Assembly (NCBI GenBank): GCA_013032095.1 | Contig: WQBJ01000023.1 | Location: 1 to 57,416 of the forward strand | DNA: 57,416 nucleotides | From: Ruegeria atlantica | GTDB taxonomy: Bacteria > Pseudomonadota > Alphaproteobacteria > Rhodobacterales > Rhodobacteraceae | Reading direction: 5' to 3' | In this document: positions 1 to 11,135 of the stretch, piece by piece | Layout: the number at the start of each line of letters is the position of its first letter | How positions within the stretch are numbered: position 1 is the stretch's first letter | Translations under genes and position numbers: made by a program | Notes under the pieces: generated by a model | The model's input: only the letters and a program-made list of their open reading frames with translations | Database searches by the model: none | Told to the model about the DNA's origin: nothing

Positions 1-1859
<1,859 letters not shown>

Positions 1860-1875
1860 AACAAAACCACCACCA

Positions 1876-1896
1876 CCCCCGCCACCACGGCGGGGG
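1876..1896 (+). terminator. GC-rich hairpin after gcvP
   Basis: A perfect 8-bp stem (CCCCCGCC / GGCGGGGG) with a 5-nt loop lies 16 bases after the gcvP stop. It is followed by more G rather than a T-run, so it is a possible 3' end or mRNA-stabilising hairpin rather than a textbook intrinsic terminator. Confidence 0.45.
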
Positions 1897-1965
1897 GGGG
1901 TGATGACAACCTAAATCTGGCCAAGCCGTAACGGGATCAATCCGTTCAAAGCAACTGGAGGAACA

Positions 1966-2964
1966 ATGAAACACTATGTCCTCGGAAACGACCATGCTCA
2001 ACTGGCCAGAACGACAACAGAACGACAACGAAACATTGACGTTTTTCTAAACGGCTCCGAAGCGGAAGCTTCTTCCGAGATGGTTGTCGAATTTTTTCAA
2101 GCTCTCAATGACTTGGTTGAAGATCACAGCTATGTCGTAAACATCCGTCGCGCCCCTAAATCCTCGGCGGGTGATCCTATGTACTGGTCAGGCAGAACCG
2201 CGATTTTCTGGGGCGACATTCACAAGACCTGGCTAAACGACAAAACTGATACGACGCGGTTGTCGCAAGTTCTCAACTTGGCATCCCGTTCCATCTTGGT
2301 TGGTGGAGCAGTCATGCTATTGGCGCACGCCGGGAGGGAAGACCTGCCTGTTGCCGCAATCCACCCCAACTTCTCGGCCGCAGCGCAGGAAATCGGATTA
2401 GCAGACTGCCAACAGTCCTCACACCGATCAACTGGCGGCCGGGTGCACAGCGCCGCGACCAAACTTGGCGCTTTGCGGTTGCTGACGGAATTTGTGGCAC
2501 TGGATCACGGGGAACATCTGGCTGAAACCTTGCGCAGCTATATCGGTTTGACCGAACCGAAGCGCAGCTGTGCCAGTCAACTTGCAACCCGGCTCATCCA
2601 AAGGTCGGGGGCGGATCCTTTGGTGCGGCAAGTGATCGAGATGATGTTGAACAACGTGGAAGATCCGATGAAAATATCCGATCTTTCCGAGGCTCTCGGC
2701 GCCTCTACACGCCAGCTGCAGCGACGTTTTCTGAACAAGACAGGGGTCAAGCTGCTGACCACCTATCGCGAGCTGCGGTTGGAACGCGCCTACAGCCTGA
2801 TGCGATACACTGATATGCCGCAGCTTGAGATTTCGGCGGCGACAGGCTTCTCTTCTGCTGCCGCATTGGGACGCGCGTTTAGAGCGCAATACAAGACGAC
2901 ACCCGAGGCGGTTCGCAGCTGCCGCTTTACAGGTGAGTTATCGGACTTGCGAGCGCCTCACTAG
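1966..2964 (+). CDS. AraC-family (GlxA-like) transcriptional regulator
   Basis: This is a 332-residue regulator. The last ~85 residues hold the double helix-turn-helix of the AraC/XylS family (SDLSEALGASTRQLQRRF, then LEISAATGFSSAAALGRAFR). The N-terminal ~200 residues resemble a diverged DJ-1/PfpI-like sensor domain of GlxA regulators (GALRLLTEFVALDHGEHLAETL followed by the linker GLTEPKR), with no obvious nucleophile cysteine at the usual place. GGAGG ends five bases before the ATG. It is transcribed in the same direction as the VOC/isochorismatase genes after a 185-base gap, so it could control them; this is inference. The HTH call is firm and the sensor-domain call is moderate. Confidence 0.8.
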   Translation: MKHYVLGNDHAQLARTTTERQRNIDVFLNGSEAEASSEMVVEFFQALNDLVEDHSYVVNIRRAPKSSAGDPMYWSGRTAIFWGDIHKTWLNDKTDTTRLSQVLNLASRSILVGGAVMLLAHAGREDLPVAAIHPNFSAAAQEIGLADCQQSSHRSTGGRVHSAATKLGALRLLTEFVALDHGEHLAETLRSYIGLTEPKRSCASQLATRLIQRSGADPLVRQVIEMMLNNVEDPMKISDLSEALGASTRQLQRRFLNKTGVKLLTTYRELRLERAYSLMRYTDMPQLEISAATGFSSAAALGRAFRAQYKTTPEAVRSCRFTGELSDLRAPH

Positions 2965-3149
2965 GCGGCCAGACGACTGACACAAGGATTCAGCGTAAAC
3001 ACTTCTTGGTCCCTGCGGGGGTCCACAGTTTTCCGGGGTGGACTTATACAGGCATCTCTCCTCGCACCCCACTCTTTGCCACAGGACTTGCCTGTATTCG
3101 GTTCTTGGGATTTTCTGGCGCTACGCACCAACCACAAGGCTGAGCCAGA

Positions 3150-3563
3150 ATGAAACTTGAATTTCATCACATCAATTTTGTCACTGATGATGTCGAGCGT
3201 TTGCACCGCTTCTATACTCAGGTTCTCGGGTTGGACGACATCCCGATTGAGAATTTCCCGCGGCCAGACGAGACCGACGACAAAGGCTACAGCGGGAAGA
3301 TCCGATTTGCGACGGACGGCGGCATGCAAATGCATCTGGCCGAAAAGAACCTCGATGTCGCCTTCAAGCATGGCGAAACTATCAACCCGGTCGAGCGTGG
3401 TCATATAGCTTTCCGCACCGATGATATCGAAGCGTTCAAAAAGTTGCTGGACGACAACGGAGTTCCTTATTCGGATTACGGCACGGCCTTCGCGAAAGAG
3501 TGGCATCAGCTGTTCTTCCATGACCCCGAAGGCAATATTATCGAAGTACATCAGGCGCTTTGA
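3150..3563 (+). CDS. VOC-superfamily metalloenzyme (glyoxalase/dioxygenase-like)
   Basis: This 137-residue protein has the paired beta-alpha-beta-beta-beta modules of the vicinal-oxygen-chelate fold. Module one starts FHHINFVTDDVERLHRFYTQVLGL; module two starts GHIAFRTDDIEAFKKLLDDNG and ends with HDPEGNIIEVHQ. Likely metal ligands are the His of FHHINF, the His of MQMHLAE and the Glu of IIEVHQ. The family covers lactoylglutathione lyase, extradiol dioxygenases and fosfomycin/bleomycin resistance proteins; the sequence alone does not decide the substrate. It is 19 bases upstream of an isochorismatase-like gene and probably co-transcribed with it. Confidence 0.85.
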   Translation: MKLEFHHINFVTDDVERLHRFYTQVLGLDDIPIENFPRPDETDDKGYSGKIRFATDGGMQMHLAEKNLDVAFKHGETINPVERGHIAFRTDDIEAFKKLLDDNGVPYSDYGTAFAKEWHQLFFHDPEGNIIEVHQAL

Positions 3564-3582
3564 CCTACTTGGGAGGCAATGA

Positions 3583-4050
3583 TTGAAACAGGCCGTACTC
3601 GTCGTTGATGTCCAACCCTGCTTTGATCCTCCCCAGTGGCTGGTCGAGCGCAGCCGGTTATTGGCAGCCAAATTCCCTTCGATCGCGACAGTCGAACGCA
3701 ATGATGAGACCAAGGTTCCGTTTTTTCGACAGCTTGGGTGGAAGCCCCGATCTATCGACGACAGCCTTGTTCAGGCGGATCGTACTATTCTGAAATACGG
3801 CTATGGCCCGCCCGCGGAAGTGATCAACCAGTTTCACAGCTGGAAGGCCGACCGTGTACTGGTGTGCGGCATTCAGGCCGATACCTGTGTGCTGGCCGCG
3901 GGATTCGCCTTATTTGACGTGGGCCTTCAACCGACCATAATTGCCGACACGGTTGTCGGGTCTTCGCTGGATCGCAGCGGCAAGCTGGGCGTGGACCTCT
4001 GGCGACATCATTTTGGTCAGGTGATTGAGAAGCACTCGGATATTTTATGA
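3583..4050 (+). CDS. Isochorismatase-family cysteine hydrolase
   Basis: This 155-residue protein has the catalytic triad of the cysteine-hydrolase family: Asp9 (VVDVQPCFD), Lys71 (TILKYGYG) and Cys102 (GIQADTCVLAAG). Relatives hydrolyse nicotinamide, ureidomalonate/N-carbamoyl compounds or isochorismate, and the substrate here is unknown. The start is TTG at 3583, chosen because GGGAGG sits 6 bases upstream and no ATG in frame fits better. It follows the VOC gene closely and is followed after 38 bases by a small secreted protein, suggesting one transcript. Confidence 0.85.
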   Translation: MKQAVLVVDVQPCFDPPQWLVERSRLLAAKFPSIATVERNDETKVPFFRQLGWKPRSIDDSLVQADRTILKYGYGPPAEVINQFHSWKADRVLVCGIQADTCVLAAGFALFDVGLQPTIIADTVVGSSLDRSGKLGVDLWRHHFGQVIEKHSDIL

Positions 4051-4088
4051 CGTCGCAATCCCTGTCCGTATTGGAGAGGAGAGCCATA

Positions 4089-4607
4089 ATGACCTCGAAA
4101 CATATTCTTAAACTAACGGCCCTTGCCATTGTCGCGGTCGGACATTGCGCCGCGGCCTATGCGGAAAGCTTTTCACTAACCGGCCAGTATGAAGGGATAT
4201 ACGCCTGCGACAGCACGACGGGCGGGGTTCCCTCAAGTTGGTCAGACCCAATGACCGCAGGTATTGTTCAGGACGGAGATCGCATCTCCATCGACCTGCT
4301 TTATACTGATAAACAAGAGCTTGGAGCGGAATACTCGCTTTACACCGGCTCGATTGCACTGGACCCAACGGGCACGCTGGTTAGCGGGTATTTCGAAGCC
4401 TGCGGCGGGACATTTCCATCGAAGGAACTGGCTCGGATATTCCCGGCTGCCACGGACTCATCATTCAGTTTTGCAGTAACCAGTGTTTGGTCCTCGGATC
4501 AGGTGCCAAACCTGCCGGGTCTGACTGTTCAATCCTGCACCTGGAGCCTGAAACGCGTGTCCACAGAAACACCCAAAGTCAGGCCGTGCGAGACAGCGGC
4601 TGACTAA
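4089..4607 (+). CDS. Small secreted protein of unknown function
   Basis: I do not recognise the family. From the ATG at 4089 the product is 172 residues with a clear signal peptide (TALAIVAVGHCAAAYA, cleavage expected after AYA). The mature part is rich in beta-prone stretches and has four cysteines, including a C-terminal pair (QSCTWSL and RPCETA) that could form disulfides. The longer frame starting at 4047 overlaps the upstream stop codon. The 4089 start is preferred because of the GGAGAGGAGAG ribosome-binding region just upstream and because it places the signal peptide at the N terminus. Confidence 0.7.
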   Translation: MTSKHILKLTALAIVAVGHCAAAYAESFSLTGQYEGIYACDSTTGGVPSSWSDPMTAGIVQDGDRISIDLLYTDKQELGAEYSLYTGSIALDPTGTLVSGYFEACGGTFPSKELARIFPAATDSSFSFAVTSVWSSDQVPNLPGLTVQSCTWSLKRVSTETPKVRPCETAAD

Positions 4608-4616
4608 AAGCACACC

Positions 4617-4645
4617 CATCTGGACTCATTTATTAAGTCCAGATG
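4617..4645 (+). terminator. Intrinsic terminator
   Basis: A perfect 10-bp inverted repeat (CATCTGGACT / AGTCCAGATG) with a 9-nt loop, followed by TTTAAATT, lies 9 bases after the secreted-protein stop. It probably ends the 3150-4607 transcript. Confidence 0.75.
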
Positions 4646-4747
4646 TTTAAATTGGATCCAAAATGCCCATATAGCCCCAATCTTATAACTTAACCGTGCC
4701 CGAGCGGGTGTGATCCACCCGGCAAGCCCCAAAACAGGATGGTCCCG

Positions 4748-5977
4748 ATGAATTTTATTCTACGCGGTAGCCTGGTTACTCAAATCATCATCGGCCTCGT
4801 GGCCGGTGCCCTTCTCGCCACCCTTTGGCCTGCCGCCGGTTCAGCCGTCGGTCTGCTGGGTGACTTTTTTGTCGACGCGCTGAAAGCCGTCGCGCCCGTT
4901 CTGGTGCTGATCCTGGTCTGCGCCGCGATCACCAACCACAAGAAAGACAGCGAGGCCCGGATGGGGCCGGTAGTACTGTTGTATATCCTAGGCACATTTG
5001 CGGCTGCTCTGGTCGCGGTGGCGGCCAGTTTCATGTTCCCGGTCACGCTGCACCTGACCGGCACGCCCGAGCTTATGAATGCACCTGATGGGCTGGCCGA
5101 GGTTGTGAAGAACATCCTTCTCAAGATCGTGGACAACCCGGTGAATGCCTTGGCCCAGGCCAACTATATCGGCATCCTTGCTTGGGCCGTTGGTCTGGGG
5201 TTGGTCTTCCGTCATGCCAGTGACTCGACCAAGACTCTGATGTCCGATCTGGACGGCGCAATCACCAAGATCGTATCCGTCATCATCCGGATCGCACCCA
5301 TCGGTATCTTCGGCATCGTGGCCTCGACCATTGCCGAAACTGGCTTTGAGACGCTTGCCAGCTATGGTCAACTGCTGGCGCTGTTGATTGGCTGTATGGC
5401 CTTCATGGCGCTGGTAGTGAACCCGCTGATCGTGTTCCTGCGCATCCGCAAGAACCCCTATCCGCTGGTCTTTACCTGCTTGAAGGAATCCGGGATCACA
5501 GCCTTCTTCATGCGCAGCTCGGCCGCGAACATTCCGGTCAATATGGAACTGTGTCGCCGTATGGATCTGGATGAAGAGACCTATTCAGTCACCATCCCGA
5601 TCGGTGCCACGATCAACATGGCTGGCGCGGCCATCACCATCACCGTGATGACACTGGCGACCGTGCATACCATGGGGGTTCAGGTCGACTTCCTCTCAGC
5701 TCTGTTCCTGAGCATCATCGCGTCGATTGCGGCCACCGGAGCCTCGGGTGTTGCAGGCGGGTCGCTGCTGCTGATCCCGATGGCCGCCAGCCTGTTCGGA
5801 ATCGACAATGCGACGGCCATGCAGGTGGTCAGCATCGGCTTTGTCATCGGCGTCCTGCAGGACTCGGCGGAAACCGGTTTGAACTCGTCAACCGACGTAC
5901 TGTTCACGGCGGCCGGATCGTACAAGCAAGGCGATCCGTATCCGCGGAAACTGCCGATGGCAGAGGTCCCTGCCTAA
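4748..5977 (+). CDS. sstT: Sodium:serine/threonine symporter SstT
   Basis: This DAACS-family (glutamate/aspartate:cation symporter fold) protein of about 409 residues matches SstT. The N-terminal [21 protein letters not shown] and the two hairpin-loop motifs ([13 protein letters not shown] and a [11 protein letters not shown] segment) are typical, with about eight transmembrane segments. It imports serine and threonine with Na+. ATG 4748 is preferred to ATG 4739 because AGGA at 4736-4739 is well spaced for it. The leader from about 4690 holds a GC hairpin (CGGGTG/CACCCG), but I could not match it to a known riboswitch. Confidence 0.93.
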   Translation: MNFILRGSLVTQIIIGLVAGALLATLWPAAGSAVGLLGDFFVDALKAVAPVLVLILVCAAITNHKKDSEARMGPVVLLYILGTFAAALVAVAASFMFPVTLHLTGTPELMNAPDGLAEVVKNILLKIVDNPVNALAQANYIGILAWAVGLGLVFRHASDSTKTLMSDLDGAITKIVSVIIRIAPIGIFGIVASTIAETGFETLASYGQLLALLIGCMAFMALVVNPLIVFLRIRKNPYPLVFTCLKESGITAFFMRSSAANIPVNMELCRRMDLDEETYSVTIPIGATINMAGAAITITVMTLATVHTMGVQVDFLSALFLSIIASIAATGASGVAGGSLLLIPMAASLFGIDNATAMQVVSIGFVIGVLQDSAETGLNSSTDVLFTAAGSYKQGDPYPRKLPMAEVPA

Positions 5978-5995
5978 ATTGGCTATTGCCGTTCT

Positions 5996-6028
5996 CCCAC
6001 AACCGCTGTCTTACTCTGTGGTTGTGGG
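5996..6028. terminator. Bidirectional terminator-like hairpin between convergent genes
   Basis: A perfect 9-bp inverted repeat (CCCACAACC / GGTTGTGGG) followed by TTCTGCTTT lies between the sstT stop and the 3' end of the opposing regulator gene. It overlaps the last codons of that gene. Confidence 0.55.
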
Positions 6029-7324
6029 TTCTGCTTTGACCCACCCGGCGGCGCGCATGGCTGATGTCAGTTCTTGAACCGGTGCTGAATCGGCAAACAC
6101 CCTTCTTTTTAGTGCCACCAAAGGGAAGTTCGGCCAAGTCTTTGCATAAATATCGGCCAACCTGCGTGCCTCGGCTTGATCTCCATTGTTCCAATGCGCT
6201 GCCATCAAATAGGCTGTGGAAATCGGCCCAAAGGGGCCTCCACGTGCGATTGTATCTTCGAATACTCGAATGGATCCCGCATAGTCGCCCGTGTGGAACT
6301 GAGCTGCGCCCAGCGCATTTCCCGCCACCGATCCGCCACCCTGTTCTGCCATTTTCTGATATCGGCCGGCATTTGAAAGAACGCGGTCGAAATTCAACGT
6401 GTATAGCGAGATCAGGGCGTCAAACTCAGCGATATGTGGATCATTGGGGGCCGTGTCGGTTGCCCGCCGCGTAAGATCGGTGGCTTTGTCAAAGTGACCG
6501 GCGGCAAATTCGGACCACGCGCGCGCAGACAGCGCCCATGGCGCATCAGGGGCCAGTTCCAGTGCATGAGCGCTGTTGTCGTCAGCGGCACCGAGCAACT
6601 CCTCGGCTCCGGAATCCCAGAACTGCAAAATGGCAAGCATCGTTTCGACCTGCGCCGCACCCGCATACCCGCAGAAATACAGCGGGTCTCGTTGTTTCGC
6701 TGTTTCGAAAACCAGCAAGGCGGGCCGCAGGCGCGACAAATCCACGACCGGGAAGATCAGATCCCGCCCTGCGTTGCACAGATTCATCGCCTCGACGCGG
6801 GTTGGAGAGACATCGTAGATCGTCGACTGATCTCCCAAATGGGGTGCCGGGCCATTCGACGTTGTTGCGAAATAGAGTCCACCACCCAACGCGACCGCAC
6901 CGAGAACCGCGCCGACCAGATACAGACTCGGTACGCCACGGCGCCCTCCGTTTGCGCCCGTCAGGAACTCCGGCGCGTAGCTACCAACCGGTAGTGAAAT
7001 GACCACCGGATCGGACGAACCCTCACCCGCATAATACGCTTTGAGCTTACGCCGCACGCGCCCTGCATCGACGCGCACCACCCCTTCACGCCGGGACAGA
7101 TCATCAGCGTCGTAGCCATAAACATCCATGGCAATCGTCTTGGCACGAATTTCATCGGTGCGCCCAGCCAGCGCCTCTGTCACGACATACGACAGGAACG
7201 ACTGCATCCGCGCCGATCCTTTGAAATCTTTCGACGCGAGCACCCGTTCAAGCGCTGACTTGATCTGTTCCGTTGGGAACGATCCTGCATCCTTCCGCGC
7301 GTTGTCTTCTGTCGAGGCAGTCAA
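6011..7324 (-). CDS. Membrane-anchored winged-helix/TPR regulator-like protein
   Basis: This 437-residue protein has three parts. Residues ~20-115 match the DNA-binding-like domain common in bacterial adenylate-cyclase and TolB/TPR proteins (LASKDFKGSARMQSFLSYVV, then RVDAGRVRRKLKAYY and DPVVISLPVGSYAPEF). One transmembrane helix follows (LYLVGAVLGAVALGGGLYFA). The rest is a periplasmic tetratricopeptide-type helical region (repeated ALELAPDAPWALSARAW-type units). The architecture is a one-component, CadC-like sensor: cytoplasmic DNA binding, membrane anchor, extracytoplasmic sensing. It is divergent from the sulfatase cluster, so control of that cluster is a reasonable inference. Confidence 0.75.
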   Translation of the reverse strand: MTASTEDNARKDAGSFPTEQIKSALERVLASKDFKGSARMQSFLSYVVTEALAGRTDEIRAKTIAMDVYGYDADDLSRREGVVRVDAGRVRRKLKAYYAGEGSSDPVVISLPVGSYAPEFLTGANGGRRGVPSLYLVGAVLGAVALGGGLYFATTSNGPAPHLGDQSTIYDVSPTRVEAMNLCNAGRDLIFPVVDLSRLRPALLVFETAKQRDPLYFCGYAGAAQVETMLAILQFWDSGAEELLGAADDNSAHALELAPDAPWALSARAWSEFAAGHFDKATDLTRRATDTAPNDPHIAEFDALISLYTLNFDRVLSNAGRYQKMAEQGGGSVAGNALGAAQFHTGDYAGSIRVFEDTIARGGPFGPISTAYLMAAHWNNGDQAEARRLADIYAKTWPNFPLVALKRRVFADSAPVQELTSAMRAAGWVKAEPTTTE

Positions 7325-7360
7325 GAACTATCCTTTCAAGGTAAGGACTTGGCAGCATGT

Positions 7361-7373
7361 TGCTACGGTAGCA
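7361..7373. promoter_or_regulatory. Palindrome in divergent intergenic region (candidate operator)
   Basis: TGCTAC-G-GTAGCA is a perfect palindrome around one central base, located between the TPR regulator and the small protein that starts the sulfatase cluster. It could be an operator for the divergent regulator; no binding data are available. Confidence 0.35.
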
Positions 7374-7444
7374 TGCGGCCTTTTACGTTCAAGACATATT
7401 CTTTGGCGGGCATGTTTGAGGAGTGAATCCAGCGGGTACAGCCC

Positions 7445-7696
7445 ATGACAGATGATGATTTCTTTGACGCACAGTTTCCCGGCACAGCACATCGGCTGCG
7501 TGTCATGCGTACCCAAGACAAGGAGTTCGATCAGATCTGCGCCGATTATCACGAAGTCTTTTCGGAACTGGCCCTCGCACCGCAAGCAATCGGCCTAACA
7601 CAAACCCGCTACCTAGCGGATCTGGCCGAAAGCGTCTCGGATTTGAGGAGCGTTATTGAAAAGCGATTGCAAGCCTCTGACGGCAAGAATGAGTGA
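7445..7696 (+). CDS. Small acidic protein of unknown function
   Basis: This 83-residue, charge-rich, probably helical cytoplasmic protein (MTDDDFFDAQFPG start, C-terminal LAESVSDLRSVIEKRL) has no signal peptide or membrane segment and belongs to no family I recognise. It ends 10 bases before the first sulfatase and appears to be the first gene of that transcript. The reading frame is supported by position and composition only. Confidence 0.55.
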   Translation: MTDDDFFDAQFPGTAHRLRVMRTQDKEFDQICADYHEVFSELALAPQAIGLTQTRYLADLAESVSDLRSVIEKRLQASDGKNE

Positions 7697-7706
7697 AAGG
7701 TTGACT

Positions 7707-9344
7707 ATGAAACTCCATACCCTCCTGCCCCTTTTGATCCTCACCGCCAGCCCCGCGGTTACTCAGGACGCTCCGATCATTCACGATGGCGAGTTCGAAT
7801 ACCTGCGCGCGCAGTTCGGTGAAACGTGGGATTCGCAAGACGCTGAGATTGACGCCAGACTGGCCGATATCCGGGCCGCCAATGGCGGTCAGCCTCCCAA
7901 TCTCCTCTACATCCTGATTGATGATGTGAGCTTCGGCCAGATGGGCGACCGCAAGATGAACTACGTCATGGGGATCGAGACGCCGAACATCAACCAACTG
8001 GCGACTGAAGGCCTGTCCCTGATGCGGATGTATACCGAGCCCTCCTGCACCCCCACACGTACCGCCTTGCTTACAGGCCGTCACCCGGTGCGCGCCGGAG
8101 TGGAAGAGGTCAAGGTAGCGCTGGTGGGTGAAGGCCTTCCAGCTTCCGAAGTCACCCTGCCCGAAATCCTGAAACAAGCAGGCTACTCCACCACTCATGT
8201 CGGTAAGTGGCATCAGGGTGATATCGAACAATCCTATCCGCACAATCAGGGCTTTGACTGGGCCGCCTTTCCCCTGCACCAGCAAGTCCAGCTGAGCCTC
8301 ATGACCCCCGAGGCGATGCGCGCCAATAACATGCTCGGCTATGTTGCCGAAGGGCAGAACAACCAGTTCCTTCTGGACGAGCGTTTCAAACCCTATGGTC
8401 TGGTCACTGGAGTCGAAGCTGAGGCTGGCGGTTTGGCACGCGAAGTCGACATGGCGGCGGGCGAGGTTTGGACCCAGGCGAAGTACGAGGAAATGAACCT
8501 GCGCTATCAGCAGCAGACACTGGAACAGCTTCAGCGCGTCGCTGCAGAAGATACGCCTTTTTTCCTGCAATACTGGCCGCTCTACCCGCTGAACTTTGTC
8601 TATGCCGACCAAGCGATCTCGCGGAATGGTGGGTTCCATGCAGACAAGCTACAATTGCTCGACGGCTGGATTGGTGACGTGCTGCAAGCGCTGGACGAGA
8701 CAGGCAAGGCGGACAACACCATAGTGATCCTGATGGCCGACAATGGTCTGATGTACCACTACGAAGGCAGCTCGGGCCTGAACCAGTTGATTTATCGCGG
8801 AGGCAAGACCCAGCACCTTGAAGGTGGCGTGCGCACAGATGCCTTCATCCGCTGGCCCAATGTGATCGAACCGAATAGCGCCGCGGGCGACATCTTTCAC
8901 GTCTCGGACATCTACACCACGATGGCCCGGATTGCCGGCGCGACGGACTACATCCCGCGTGACCGGGTGATCGACGGCATAGACCAGACCGCCCTGCTGT
9001 TGAATGGCGAAGGTCATGGGCGGCGCGACTATGTTTACGTCTACGAAGGTCCAGTGCTGCGATCCGTCGTCAAGCAGGAGTTCAAGATGCACCTGCCTGC
9101 CCCCGGACAGCCCGGCGCAGCGGCACCCACCTACAACATTTATCGCGACCCACGTGAGAAACATCCGCTGGTTGGGTACTCTCTTTGGGCCGGGGCTTCG
9201 TTTCAGGACATGATCAAACGCCACCAGAAGATGATCGCGAAATACCCCCATTCCGAAATCGGCAAGGGCCGCCCTTATGAGGGGATCGAGAATCTACGCC
9301 CGGAGTCGGAACTGACACGCGACGTGTTCATGAGCTGGCAGTGA
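7707..9344 (+). CDS. Periplasmic arylsulfatase-family sulfatase (paralogue 1)
   Basis: This exported type I sulfatase has about 545 residues. The signal peptide is MKLHTLLPLLILTASPAVTQ. The formylglycine signature C-T-P-T-R...TGR starts at Cys114, so the cysteine form needs a formylglycine-generating enzyme, which is not in this window. Metal-binding and active-site blocks include LIDDVSFG, THVGKWH and MADNG. It would hydrolyse a sulfate ester in the periplasm; the substrate is unknown. ATG 7707 is preferred to the ORF start at 7656 because GAAAGG precedes it and it gives a normal signal peptide. A paralogue follows directly. Confidence 0.92.
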   Translation: MKLHTLLPLLILTASPAVTQDAPIIHDGEFEYLRAQFGETWDSQDAEIDARLADIRAANGGQPPNLLYILIDDVSFGQMGDRKMNYVMGIETPNINQLATEGLSLMRMYTEPSCTPTRTALLTGRHPVRAGVEEVKVALVGEGLPASEVTLPEILKQAGYSTTHVGKWHQGDIEQSYPHNQGFDWAAFPLHQQVQLSLMTPEAMRANNMLGYVAEGQNNQFLLDERFKPYGLVTGVEAEAGGLAREVDMAAGEVWTQAKYEEMNLRYQQQTLEQLQRVAAEDTPFFLQYWPLYPLNFVYADQAISRNGGFHADKLQLLDGWIGDVLQALDETGKADNTIVILMADNGLMYHYEGSSGLNQLIYRGGKTQHLEGGVRTDAFIRWPNVIEPNSAAGDIFHVSDIYTTMARIAGATDYIPRDRVIDGIDQTALLLNGEGHGRRDYVYVYEGPVLRSVVKQEFKMHLPAPGQPGAAAPTYNIYRDPREKHPLVGYSLWAGASFQDMIKRHQKMIAKYPHSEIGKGRPYEGIENLRPESELTRDVFMSWQ

Positions 9345-9448
9345 CGCAGTTCCGTAGAAATTTCAGAACAAGTATCGTAATGTTTTAATGTGAGATTACT
9401 CTGCGAAGTCAACCGCGGGGCGTTCTGACAGCAGAAGGGGAGTACGGA

Positions 9449-11116
9449 ATGGATTTGAGATGGTGGATTGCGGTGACAGCAGGCCTTGTGGCTGCACCAG
9501 CTGTGGCACAGGAAAACCCAATTCAGCACGATGCGGAATATTACATTCTTCAGGCACAACACGCCGAACAATGGGCACAGGATGACGCTGCCGTAAATGA
9601 GGCGCTAGCGGCGTTTCGTGAGGGGAACGGGGGCAAACCTCCGAATATCGTCAGCGTATTGATCGACGACATGGGCTTTGGCGACATGGGTATTCCCGAA
9701 CTTAACGCCGTGCGGGGATACGAGACGCCAAACATCAACGATTTCTCGGATCAGGCCATGCGGATGGTGCGAATGTACACCGAACCGTCTTGCACGCCGA
9801 CCCGAGTGGCGCAGATGACCGGACGCTTGCCAGTGCGGATGGGCATGGGCGACACCACCGTTGATATCGCAGGATTTGGCTTGCCTGAGGGCGAAGTGAC
9901 TCTAGCCGAGGTCCTGAAAGAAGCAGGCTATGCCACCAGCCATGTGGGCAAGTGGCATATGGGCGATATCGCCGAAAGCTGGGCGATGAACCAAGGGTTC
10001 GACTATGCCCAGCACGCCATTCACCAACAGGGTCAGCTGACCATCTTCAATGATGACGCGATCAAGGAACAGGTCTCGGTCGCGATCCGTGACTTCGATG
10101 ACAAGTACACTCTGGACGGCTGGTTCCGCCCGGATGCCGCCGCGATGATGACCGTGATCGAGGGCGAAACCGGCGGCCCGATCCGCGAAATCCGTATGGA
10201 ACCCGGCGAACGCTGGAACGCCGCTAAATATGACGAGATGAACCAGGCGTTTCAGGACAAGACGTTGGAAGAACTGGACCGCCTCGCTGGCGGCGATGCA
10301 CCGTTCTTCCTGCAATACTGGCCAATGATCCCGCTGGACAACACCCGTGCAGGAAGATCGGGACCGGAAAGCGTGAATGGCGGTCTCTATGTGGACAAGA
10401 TGCAGTTGCTCGATGAGTGGCTGGGTGACCTGTTTGCCCGGATGGATGAGCTGGGACTGACGGAAACCACGGTGGTCGTGGTGATGGGCGACAACGGCCA
10501 TTTCACCAAGTACGCGCCCCAATCGGGCTTCACGCCGCTGATCTACGCAGGCGGCAAGGGCGACACGACCGAGGGCGGCGTGCGCGTCGATGCCTTCATC
10601 CGCTGGCCCGGCATGATCGAAGCCGACGGGCTGCTGAACAGCATCATCCATGTCTCGGACCTATATACGACTCTGTCCCGCTTTGCCGGCGCCGACCAGC
10701 ATATTCCGCGGGACCGTCTGGTGGACGGGGTGGACCAGTCGGCCGCCTTGCTGTTTGCCGATGAAACCAAGGCACGACGCGATCACGTGATCATCTATTC
10801 GGTGGCAAAGCCTGAGGCTGTCGTAAAGGACCAGCTCAAGCTGAAACTACCGGGACCCGGCGAAAGCGCGATTTTGGCAAAGTTCTTCGATCTCTACAGG
10901 GACACGCGTGAAGAATATTCGGTCTCGACCGAGGTTGGCGCTTGGGGCGGGCAGGAATTCGCACGAATTCTGGGCCGTCATATGGCCCGGAAAGAGAAAT
11001 ACCCCGACACCACACCCGCCTATGGCGTGCCCTATGAGGGGATTGAGAACATCCGCCCCGAAACCCAACAGGCCGTCGACGCGTTCATGACCAAACGCGC
11101 CTCGCCGCAGCAGTAA
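9449..11116 (+). CDS. Periplasmic arylsulfatase-family sulfatase (paralogue 2)
   Basis: This 555-residue exported sulfatase is homologous along its whole length to the preceding gene. It has a signal peptide (WWIAVTAGLVAAPAVA), Cys115 in the C-T-P-T-R formylglycine signature with MTGR, LIDDMGFGDMG, SHVGKWHMGD and VVMGDNGH. The two proteins share the C-terminal block GVPYEGIENIRPE/GRPYEGIENLRPE. The pair looks like an ancient tandem duplication rather than a recent one, since many positions differ. GGGG-AG lies upstream of the ATG. It is co-directional with the DUF3179 gene 19 bases downstream. Confidence 0.92.
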   Translation: MDLRWWIAVTAGLVAAPAVAQENPIQHDAEYYILQAQHAEQWAQDDAAVNEALAAFREGNGGKPPNIVSVLIDDMGFGDMGIPELNAVRGYETPNINDFSDQAMRMVRMYTEPSCTPTRVAQMTGRLPVRMGMGDTTVDIAGFGLPEGEVTLAEVLKEAGYATSHVGKWHMGDIAESWAMNQGFDYAQHAIHQQGQLTIFNDDAIKEQVSVAIRDFDDKYTLDGWFRPDAAAMMTVIEGETGGPIREIRMEPGERWNAAKYDEMNQAFQDKTLEELDRLAGGDAPFFLQYWPMIPLDNTRAGRSGPESVNGGLYVDKMQLLDEWLGDLFARMDELGLTETTVVVVMGDNGHFTKYAPQSGFTPLIYAGGKGDTTEGGVRVDAFIRWPGMIEADGLLNSIIHVSDLYTTLSRFAGADQHIPRDRLVDGVDQSAALLFADETKARRDHVIIYSVAKPEAVVKDQLKLKLPGPGESAILAKFFDLYRDTREEYSVSTEVGAWGGQEFARILGRHMARKEKYPDTTPAYGVPYEGIENIRPETQQAVDAFMTKRASPQQ

Positions 11117-11135
11117 CGCCAATCAGGAGGTGCAT

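Noticed and set aside
4690..4747. Leader of sstT as a riboswitch (SAM-II-like or other)
   Set aside because: Only a short GC hairpin and a few resembling bases; the conserved core and pseudoknot of SAM-II or SAM/SAH types could not be matched.
7656..7706. Upstream start for sulfatase 1
   Set aside because: It would overlap the preceding gene, and the signal peptide would no longer be N-terminal; ATG 7707 has a ribosome-binding site.
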